A DNA stretch of 5,411 bases, taken from positions 6,992-12,402 of the forward strand of contig DIUH01000179.1 of assembly GCA_002428205.1 (NCBI GenBank), given 5' to 3'. Shown piece after piece: positions 1 through 5,411 of the stretch. The notes under the pieces were generated by a model. The model ran no database searches. It was not told the DNA's origin and worked only from the letters and a program-made list of their open reading frames with translations. This stretch comes from Planctomycetaceae bacterium UBA6163 (lineage in GTDB: Bacteria > Planctomycetota > Planctomycetia > Pirellulales > Pirellulaceae). Position numbers and translations under genes: made by a program. Numbering within the stretch: the first letter of the stretch is position 1; the number at the start of each line of letters is the position of its first letter.

Positions 1-37
1 AACTTTATAGCGCCAATTTCGGTTAATGATCGGATGG

Positions 38-3000
38 TCACGACGATGTGGGGGCCAATTCTTCGAGAGTGTTTAGTTCGTGATCCGAAGTCTGGGCCGT
101 TTGTTCGCCGCCTGTCAAGGTTTGCACCACAAAATCGACCAAGCGGTCGATTGTGGGCCCTTGCAGATAGATCGACATTGGCATCTCTATTCCCAGCGCG
201 GTTTGCATTTTATTGCCAAGTTCCATTGCCATCAGCGAATCCATCCCCAGCGTGGTTAGCGAAGACCCGGTGTCAATTTCCTCTGGCGCGATCCCCATAA
301 TATCGGACAATTGTTGCGCAAAGAATTGTTGCAAACGAAGCCTCATCGCGTTTGCATCGAGCGTCGCAAGTTCTTCCTTAATGGCCATCGTTTGTTCATC
401 GGCAGGCCCCGAGTCGTCACCGGCAAGGTCAGCGAGTTTGTCGATTAACTTGAACCGCAGTTGACCAGACATAAGACTTGAAAGAACCGTGCCAAAGCGA
501 TCCCATTTTGCGCGGAACAGGGTAACCCGATCAATGTCACGATCCAGGAAGTCTCCCATAAGAGCCAGGCTCTGTTTGGTCGGCAGTAGGTACACGCCTT
601 GAGACCGCATCATATCGCCCAGTTGCGCAGCCATACCGGACCCATCGAAGGCGCCCCAGTTGATCGCAAGGGTGCGTTGTCCCAGGCAATTACGATAGGC
701 GGTGAAGCCATCCATAAAGGAGTTCGCGGCGCCGTAATTGGCTTGACCGGCCGTCCCCAAGACCGCGCTGACCGAACTATACAGAACCATGAAATCAACC
801 GGATTGTCTTGAGTCCAGCGATGCAAAACCCATGTGCCGATCGTTTTGGCGGGTAATGGATAGGCGAAATCGTGATCGGTCATTTGATTCATCAGCTTGT
901 CTTGCAAGACCCCGGCGGCATGAAAAATGCCTTTGATTGGTGGGAAGCCCGCTGGCAAGCCTTTCAAAGCGTCGTTCAGGCTGGTGCTGTCGCACACATC
1001 GCCGCTAGCGACCACGACCTGGCACCCGGCGTTGGCCAGATCTTGCATGGCTTGCTCCGCAGCATCCCCGGTGCGGCGTGAGAGCAGCACAACGCCACCG
1101 GCCCCCTGTTCGGCCAACCAACGCGCGGTTTCTACCCCCAGCGCGCCCAATCCACCGGTAATCAGGTAAGCACCATCGGAACGAATACTTATCTGTTTCG
1201 AATGGTCTTGAGCGAACTTGGATATACCGAGCGTATCCGATGAAGATGATTGACCATTTTGAACACTGGCGCTGTTACTGGTGACCGGCGCGATGGTCAC
1301 AACGATTTTCCCGATGTTTTTGCGTTGCGACATAAACCGAAACGCTTGCACGATCTTTTCGATTGGAAACAGCGTGATGTTCAGCGGTTGATAAATCTCT
1401 TGCTCAAAGCGTTCGGCGATCTCTGCCATCAACTTGGCGGCAACCTGCGGGCGTTGGCGGAACAGGCGGTCCAAATCGACTGCGGTGTAGGACAAGTTAT
1501 CTTGGAAAGGAGACAGGCCGATCGGACGGTCGGCATAGATGTCAATTTTTCCGATTTCGACAAAGCGACCGTAGGCGGCCAATGACTTTAGGCTCGCATC
1601 GATCGCATCACCTGGCAATGAATTGAGCACAACATCCACGCCTTGGCCGTTGGTGATCTGAGCGATTTCATCGGCGAACTCCAGCGTCCTTGAGTTCATA
1701 ACATGTTGAACACCAAGATTCTTTAGGAACTCACGTTTATCGTCACTGCCGGCGGTCGCAAAAACCTCAGCACCAATAGCTTGTGCGATCTGAACCGCCG
1801 CCAATCCGACGCCGCCAGCACCGGCATGAATCAATACACGCTCGCCACTTTGAAGATTGGCGACCTTCCGCAAACAATACTCAGCGGTAAGAAACGCTAG
1901 CGGGATGGCTGCTGCGTCCTCGTGTTCCAGGCTGCTGGGTTTGCCAATCACCGCATCCTCACTGGTGATGCAGTGCGAAGCGAATCCATAAGGGACGACT
2001 GCCATCACTTCGTCGCCCACAGCCCACTTGGTAACGCCAGGTCCCACAGCCGATATAATGCCGCTGCACTCAAGGCCAAGCGGGACGATGTCATCCACGA
2101 TGCCTGGGTAGAGTCCCAATGCCTTGAGAACGTCGCTGAAGTTGAGGCCTGCGGCGCGGACTTCGATTTCAACCTGACCCTCAGCGGGCGCACGTCGGGC
2201 TAAGCTCTCAAATCTTAGTCCATCGATTGTGTCGTCTGTTCCCAGACGCAAGCGATACGCGGAATCCGTAGGTGGTTTCGCAGAAAAAGTTTCATGCGAG
2301 AGGACTTCGGGCGCAGCAACCAGTCTCGGGCAGAGGATTTCGCCATTCCTGACGGCTAACGCAGGCTCACTGGCGGCGCGTTCGAAGCACGCCATTAGGT
2401 CCAAGGCCAATTGTTTTGGCGTTTGACCGCATTGCAAGTCAATAGAACGGACGTTCTGCTGGCGCATCTCCTGGGACGCGACTTGTGCCAACCCATAAAC
2501 TCCCGAGTTCAAGGGATCGACGCTTTCGCCTTGAATGACTTGGCGTCCGGCTTGTGAGATGAGCCAAACATCGACTTGGCCGCCGAAATCTACCCACATG
2601 AGTTCTGCCAGCAAGCGGAACGTTTCGGTCAATCGGCGATTGGAAGCTTGCAGTGCGGCCAGCTCCAAGGTTCCAGAATCTGATATCGGGTGGGTGATCA
2701 CGATTCGGAAACGATCGCCGGACGGTCTGTCCGCCCGCCACTTGATCAGCCACTGGCGTAGAGCTAGCCCATCGCTTGGATCGAGGGCAAGAGAGCCATC
2801 TGAGTTATCCTCTGAGTTATTTTGGGGAGACCCTTGGGAAAATCGTACGTGGGTCAGCGTTTGTTGGCCGTCAATCGCGATAGCCGGCGACAAGTCCGCA
2901 TCGGTGGCATCGCCAATGCAACCCGCAAGTTCGTCCAGCAAATCCGAATGGTCACCGGCGAACAACCAGTGTCGGGCTGATGGAAGTTGTCCATTCAAAT

Positions 3001-5411
3001 GGGTGTCGATCGTCAACGGATCTGTGCCGTCTGTGGAAGTCGTTTCCTGCTGGGCGGTGGCCAGTGGTTGCCAGCGGACCTGGTAAACCCAGTCCTGCGG
3101 GTTATCCGAAATTTCACGCTGTGCGGTGCTGATCTTCTGGATCCTAACGCCTTCGAGCGACACGAGCAGTTTGCCGTGAAGATCGGCAATGAAAATATTC
3201 GCTTCGATCTGATCGGGGCTTGGGCCGTCACATTCGCTGGTCCGTTTCACCAGATAGCAGACGTCGCCGGTAACCGGTGCGTGGCGGGTCAGTTTGCGTA
3301 CGGCCACCGGCAAATAAAGGTCGGGGCAGTAGTCACCATTTGTTTCCAACGGCACAACACCGGTCATGGTCTGCAGGCACCCGTCTCCGATTGCCGGATG
3401 GAGCATATATTTATCGGCATCGTTGAGCACCGATTCGGGTAAAGAAGTCACGGCGAATGCCGAATCGTGATTGCGAAACAGTTCGTTAACGACCTGGTAC
3501 TGGGGGCCGTAGTTCAGCCCGCGTTCGGCAACGAGTTGATAGAACTCACGTTTGACAAGTTGTCGGATTTGAGTGTTGATGACCTCTTCACCAGAGACAG
3601 GCTCGTCGGAAACGCTCGTCGCGCCCGAAACGATCGATGCGGTGGCGTTGAGTTCCCAAGGCGCATCTTGCGCGGCATCCGAATTGCGACTGAAGACCTC
3701 CAAACGTTTGCGGGTCGCAGCATCGCCACTGATTCGCGTGATGATCGATTTCTGTTGCTCGGTAACAAACAGCGCCTTTGGCAGTTGCAGGGTTTCCACT
3801 CGCACATCCTGCGAGGCAAAAATTTCCTTCGCCGCAGCCAAAGCGATATCCATAAAGGCGGCCGCAGGAACGACGCAATCGGCGCGAACGCGGTGGTCGG
3901 CAAGGTGTCCTGGCAGGTAGTTGGTGATTCGATTTTCGAAGCTCATCGAATCCGGGCCGACAAAACGGGTGCCGAGCATCGGGGTGATATGAGAAAGCCC
4001 TAACAGGAAATCTCGAAACCAAGTGGTGGCATGTTCTGGCTTAAACCAATAACTCGATTCATTAAGCGGATAGCTTGGCAGATCGGTGCGTTTGGGGGCG
4101 TGTGGCAATTCGCGATCCCAGCGGAGATCGACGCCGGAAACAAACGCCTTAGCCAGCGCCGTGGCGAGAAACTCCTCGTCAGATTCGCCCTTCTTCAGTG
4201 AAGCGATCGGAGTCAGCGAGTACTTAGGATGACAGCGGCGTGCCATGCCAATCAATGTGGCGGCGGGGCCGGTTTCGATCAGGATATTGACCTCCTCTTC
4301 GACCAAGCGATCAACGCCTTCTGCAAAACGAACACTCTGGCGAACATGGTCGCGCCAGTAGTTTTCGTCGAATACGTCAGTTGTTTCGACCTGTCCGGTG
4401 AGGTTGGAGACGATAGGAATCTTCGGCGCGTCATGTCCGATCTGAGCAGCAAAGCGAGTGAACTCGTCCAGCATGGGGTCCATCAACGGGGAGTGGAACG
4501 CATGGGAAACCTCCAGCATCTGCGACTCGATGCCCTGCTTCTTGGCGTTTGCCACTACGGCTTGGACTACGCGTTGGGTGCCGGATATGGTCGTATTCTG
4601 GCTGCCGTTGAACGCCGCTACCCCAATTTGTTTCGCATAGGGTTGCAGATGCGGTTCGAGCATTTTCCCATCTGCGAACAGTACTGCCATCGCGCCACCG
4701 GCTGGCAAGGCTTGCATCAACTCGGCACGACGACAAATCAGTCGCAAGCCCGATTCCAAATCAAAGACATCTGCAATGGTCGCCGCCGCGATCTCGCCGA
4801 CGCTGTGCCCCAACAGATAATCGAAACGAACACCGCGCTCCATCCACCACTTAGCGACGCAATATTCCAGTGCGAACAGGGCCGGCTGGGTCCACTTCGT
4901 TTCATTCAAGTCGCCATAGGTTGGGTTCCCGTAGAGAATCTCAAGCAGCGATTGGCCGCGGAGTCGATGAACGATCGCCTCGCACTGGTCCATCTGTTCG
5001 CGAAAAAAAGAGCTGTGCTGGTACAGCCCATAGCCCATCAGCGGATACTGACTGCCCTGGCCGGTGAACATGCCGGCCACGACGGGTGTTCCAGCTATCC
5101 CGACTCGGTTGGTGGGGACCGAGGGATTTCGTTTTCCAGACGCCAGCATCCGTGTGCGTTCTCGCAATTCATCCAGCGTTCCGGCCACAACGGCGGCGCG
5201 TTGATCAAAGTGCTGGCGACCATTTCCGGCGGTCGCAATCAGGTCGATAAGCTGTTCTTCGTTGATCGTGTCAAGTCGGTCGGCAAATCCTTCGGCGACC
5301 TGCTTCAAAGCGTTTTCCGTTTTTGCCGACAGTGGCAGAACGTATGGCATCTGCGAACGCCCGGACTGATGGCCCTGGATGACGGGCGTTGAGTTGGTGT
5401 GGTCGGGTTGC
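38..5411 (-). CDS. Type I polyketide synthase, fully reducing module (AT-DH-KRs-ER-KR-ACP); 5' end outside window
   Basis: This cytosolic megasynthase would extend an acyl chain by one unit and reduce the beta-carbon fully. Seen, numbering from the Met codon at 5350: KS-AT linker (1-85), AT (92-395, Ser183), DH (448-742, His486 and Asp656), structural KR subdomain (752-1012), ER (1030-1353, glycine-rich NADPH site at 1175-1187), KR (1390-1575, Tyr1539), ACP (1668-1745, Ser1705) and a 25-residue tail. No C-methyltransferase fits between DH and ER, and there is no thioesterase. The frame stays open for 20 more codons upstream to the window edge, and I see no convincing ribosome binding site before that Met. 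The start is therefore not in the window and a KS is expected further upstream. The domain order matches mycocerosate/phthiocerol (PpsC-like) synthases as well as iterative reducing PKSs. The product is unknown. All catalytic motifs examined look present, with one Gly-to-Ala change in the DH. Domain identity is near certain; the pathway is not. Confidence 0.96.
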   Translation of the reverse strand, partial: QPDHTNSTPVIQGHQSGRSQMPYVLPLSAKTENALKQVAEGFADRLDTINEEQLIDLIATAGNGRQHFDQRAAVVAGTLDELRERTRMLASGKRNPSVPTNRVGIAGTPVVAGMFTGQGSQYPLMGYGLYQHSSFFREQMDQCEAIVHRLRGQSLLEILYGNPTYGDLNETKWTQPALFALEYCVAKWWMERGVRFDYLLGHSVGEIAAATIADVFDLESGLRLICRRAELMQALPAGGAMAVLFADGKMLEPHLQPYAKQIGVAAFNGSQNTTISGTQRVVQAVVANAKKQGIESQMLEVSHAFHSPLMDPMLDEFTRFAAQIGHDAPKIPIVSNLTGQVETTDVFDENYWRDHVRQSVRFAEGVDRLVEEEVNILIETGPAATLIGMARRCHPKYSLTPIASLKKGESDEEFLATALAKAFVSGVDLRWDRELPHAPKRTDLPSYPLNESSYWFKPEHATTWFRDFLLGLSHITPMLGTRFVGPDSMSFENRITNYLPGHLADHRVRADCVVPAAAFMDIALAAAKEIFASQDVRVETLQLPKALFVTEQQKSIITRISGDAATRKRLEVFSRNSDAAQDAPWELNATASIVSGATSVSDEPVSGEEVINTQIRQLVKREFYQLVAERGLNYGPQYQVVNELFRNHDSAFAVTSLPESVLNDADKYMLHPAIGDGCLQTMTGVVPLETNGDYCPDLYLPVAVRKLTRHAPVTGDVCYLVKRTSECDGPSPDQIEANIFIADLHGKLLVSLEGVRIQKISTAQREISDNPQDWVYQVRWQPLATAQQETTSTDGTDPLTIDTHLNGQLPSARHWLFAGDHSDLLDELAGCIGDATDADLSPAIAIDGQQTLTHVRFSQGSPQNNSEDNSDGSLALDPSDGLALRQWLIKWRADRPSGDRFRIVITHPISDSGTLELAALQASNRRLTETFRLLAELMWVDFGGQVDVWLISQAGRQVIQGESVDPLNSGVYGLAQVASQEMRQQNVRSIDLQCGQTPKQLALDLMACFERAASEPALAVRNGEILCPRLVAAPEVLSHETFSAKPPTDSAYRLRLGTDDTIDGLRFESLARRAPAEGQVEIEVRAAGLNFSDVLKALGLYPGIVDDIVPLGLECSGIISAVGPGVTKWAVGDEVMAVVPYGFASHCITSEDAVIGKPSSLEHEDAAAIPLAFLTAEYCLRKVANLQSGERVLIHAGAGGVGLAAVQIAQAIGAEVFATAGSDDKREFLKNLGVQHVMNSRTLEFADEIAQITNGQGVDVVLNSLPGDAIDASLKSLAAYGRFVEIGKIDIYADRPIGLSPFQDNLSYTAVDLDRLFRQRPQVAAKLMAEIAERFEQEIYQPLNITLFPIEKIVQAFRFMSQRKNIGKIVVTIAPVTSNSASVQNGQSSSSDTLGISKFAQDHSKQISIRSDGAYLITGGLGALGVETARWLAEQGAGGVVLLSRRTGDAAEQAMQDLANAGCQVVVASGDVCDSTSLNDALKGLPAGFPPIKGIFHAAGVLQDKLMNQMTDHDFAYPLPAKTIGTWVLHRWTQDNPVDFMVLYSSVSAVLGTAGQANYGAANSFMDGFTAYRNCLGQRTLAINWGAFDGSGMAAQLGDMMRSQGVYLLPTKQSLALMGDFLDRDIDRVTLFRAKWDRFGTVLSSLMSGQLRFKLIDKLADLAGDDSGPADEQTMAIKEELATLDANAMRLRLQQFFAQQLSDIMGIAPEEIDTGSSLTTLGMDSLMAMELGNKMQTALGIEMPMSIYLQGPTIDRLVDFVVQTLTGGEQTAQTSDHELNTLEELAPTSS
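116..349 (-). other. Acyl carrier protein (ACP) domain
   Basis: The C-terminal carrier domain holds the growing chain on a 4'-phosphopantetheine arm. The attachment motif LGMDSLMAMEL (1701-1711) contains Ser1705, preceded by the helix-I region beginning LRLQQFF (1671-1677). IEMPMSIYLQGPTIDRL (1721-1737) forms the usual helix III-IV part. A single ACP is present, in contrast to the tandem ACPs of PUFA-type synthases. A 25-residue polar and acidic tail follows. It shows no thioesterase, reductase or condensation domain and no clear docking helix, so chain release or transfer must involve another protein or an iterative hand-back. Confidence 0.95.
626..1183 (-). other. Catalytic ketoreductase (KR) domain, probable B-type
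   Basis: This short-chain dehydrogenase fold reduces the beta-keto group with NADPH. Seen: TGGLGALG (1398-1405) for cofactor binding, HAAGVLQD (1477-1484), Lys1502 in AKTIG, and Ser1526 in LYSSVS. Tyr1539 follows with the usual 13-residue spacing, and Asn1543 is four residues further on. The stereochemical LDD fingerprint reads LQD, keeping the third-position Asp (Asp1484). The Trp diagnostic of A-type KRs is absent, being Leu1523 three residues before the catalytic Ser. By family rules this points to a 3R-hydroxy product, the normal DH substrate. The domain appears active. Confidence 0.93.
1292..2263 (-). other. Enoylreductase (ER) domain, medium-chain dehydrogenase type
   Basis: This domain reduces the enoyl-ACP double bond with NADPH. 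Seen: AAGLNFSDVLKALGLYPG (1066-1083), the standard substrate-side motif usually read as NFRDVL, with Ser1072 in the Arg position. GLECSG (1092-1097) and VGDEVMA (1111-1117) follow. The nucleotide-binding motif HAGAGGVGLAAVQ (1175-1187) and VDVVLNSLPG (1238-1247) are both hallmarks of PKS ERs. Length is normal. With a malonyl-type AT there is no alpha-methyl group for the ER to set, so ER stereochemical rules have no visible consequence. Confidence 0.94.
2315..3097 (-). other. Structural ketoreductase subdomain (KRs, pseudo-Rossmann)
   Basis: About 260 residues lie between DH and ER. They open with WVYQVRW (754-760), the usual first strand of the KR structural half. The stretch near 925-960 (VDVWLISQAG, then VDPLNSGVYGLAQV) matches the conserved KRs pattern of a strand, then 'V.. 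P..a..wGl.rv', before the ER insertion. No S-adenosylmethionine-binding motif is visible, and the segment is too short to hold a C-methyltransferase as well. The subdomain has no catalytic residues; it supports the catalytic KR that follows the ER. Two low-complexity polar loops (about 764-790 and 838-862) interrupt it. Confidence 0.82.
2799..2822 (-). repeat. Two-copy 12-bp tandem repeat inside the KRs linker
   Basis: Two adjacent 12-bp units share their first 10 bases (TCTGAGTTAT on the plus strand at 2799-2808 and 2811-2820). Being a multiple of three, the duplication keeps the PKS frame. It encodes a repeated Asn-Ser-acidic unit (NSED then NSDG, about 845-852) in a polar low-complexity loop. 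It looks like slipped-strand duplication in a surface loop, not a functional DNA site. Confidence 0.7.
3125..4009 (-). other. Dehydratase (DH) domain
   Basis: This domain removes water from the beta-hydroxyacyl intermediate to give an enoyl thioester. It has the double-hotdog hallmarks: catalytic His486 in DHRVRADCVVP (485-495), YGPQYQ (614-619), and HPAIGDGCLQ (651-660) with catalytic Asp656 and the partner Gln660. The consensus HxxxGxxxxP reads HxxxAxxxxP here: Ala490, codon GCC, replaces the usual Gly. Both catalytic residues remain, so the domain is probably active, but this should be tested rather than assumed. Confidence 0.9.
4166..5077 (-). other. Acyltransferase (AT) domain, predicted malonyl-CoA specific
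   Basis: This domain transfers the extender unit from CoA to the ACP arm. Seen: the TGQGSQ entry motif (96-101), the nucleophile elbow GHSVGE (181-186) with Ser183, RRAELM with Arg208 as the likely carboxylate-binding arginine, and HAFHS (283-287) with catalytic His286. In the family, HAFH together with GHS(I/V/L)GE marks malonyl-CoA selectivity, whereas methylmalonyl ATs usually carry YASH. The downstream LPSYPLN motif (424-430) is the usual post-AT linker signature. An unbranched extension is inferred. Specificity rules from actinobacterial modules may transfer imperfectly to this lineage. Confidence 0.93.
5096..5411 (-). other. KS-AT linker region of the PKS (partial)
   Basis: The first visible residues, including VLPLSAKT at about 4-11, match the conserved entry into the post-KS linker, where PKSs usually read L-x-LSAK-(T/S). 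The following helix-rich stretch (about 12-70) is typical of the LD linker between KS and AT. The codons upstream of the Met at 5350 stay in frame without a stop and are Pro/Ser/Gln-rich, as expected for the end of a KS-side loop. This is the main reason for treating the gene as truncated by the window rather than starting here. Confidence 0.8.

Noticed and set aside
1..37. Short stretch after the PKS stop codon, examined for a terminator, a next start codon or a promoter
   Set aside because: No GC-rich inverted repeat followed by a T-run is seen in either direction. On the minus strand the only alternative start (TTG) meets a stop within two codons. The plus-strand frame open across it is antisense to the ACP.
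116..349. PUFA-synthase-like identity
   Set aside because: PUFA synthases carry tandem ACPs, and the ER is in a separate protein (PfaD type). Here there is a single ACP and an in-line medium-chain-type ER.
2315..3097. Possible C-methyltransferase between DH and ER
   Set aside because: The segment is only about 260 residues, begins with the KRs signature WVYQVRW and lacks a glycine-rich S-adenosylmethionine-binding motif.
2535..4003. Plus-strand open frames of 151-183 codons opposite the DH and KRs regions (2535-3086, 2987-3442, 3467-4003)
   Set aside because: They overlap each other and the PKS, and have no family-like motifs or coherent operon spacing. They are antisense shadows.
4229..5392. 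Plus-strand open frame of 387 codons opposite the AT region
   Set aside because: It lies wholly antisense to the AT and linker of the PKS, and its translation shows no recognisable domain. Long antisense open frames are common opposite long coding genes.

Overview
The window holds essentially one thing: the 3' part of a very large minus-strand gene for a type I polyketide synthase (PKS). The reading frame is open from the right edge (5411) to a TGA at 38-40, so the protein is cut off by the window at its N-terminal end. Its ketosynthase (KS) should lie just outside to the right. What remains is about 1790 residues forming one complete, fully reducing module after the KS. In protein order these are the KS-AT linker, acyltransferase (AT), dehydratase (DH), structural ketoreductase subdomain (KRs), enoylreductase (ER), catalytic ketoreductase (KR) and acyl carrier protein (ACP). 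The protein then ends in a short tail with no thioesterase.

Residue numbers below count from the Met codon at 5350-5348, as a convenience. That Met is very unlikely to be the true start. The domains work together as one extension cycle. The AT loads an extender unit, predicted malonyl from its GHSVGE and HAFHS motifs. The KS outside the window would condense it. KR, DH and ER then reduce the beta-keto group fully to methylene, and the ACP carries the chain throughout. This architecture (KS-AT-DH-ER-KR-ACP) is shared by mycobacterial mycocerosate/phthiocerol-type synthases, single reducing modules of modular PKSs, and iterative bacterial PKSs that make fatty-acid-like chains. The sequence does not decide between them.

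The organism is a bacterium with a moderate-GC genome. A planctomycete or similar non-actinobacterial lineage fits the composition and the divergent, Ser/Asn/Gln-rich linkers, but this is a low-confidence impression. The 37 bases left of the stop codon hold no recognisable gene, hairpin terminator or promoter. No RNA genes, mobile elements, CRISPR arrays or other genes are supported. The long opposite-strand open frames are shadows of the PKS gene. I see no evidence of a wholly new system; the points worth checking are details of the module and what lies beyond both edges.
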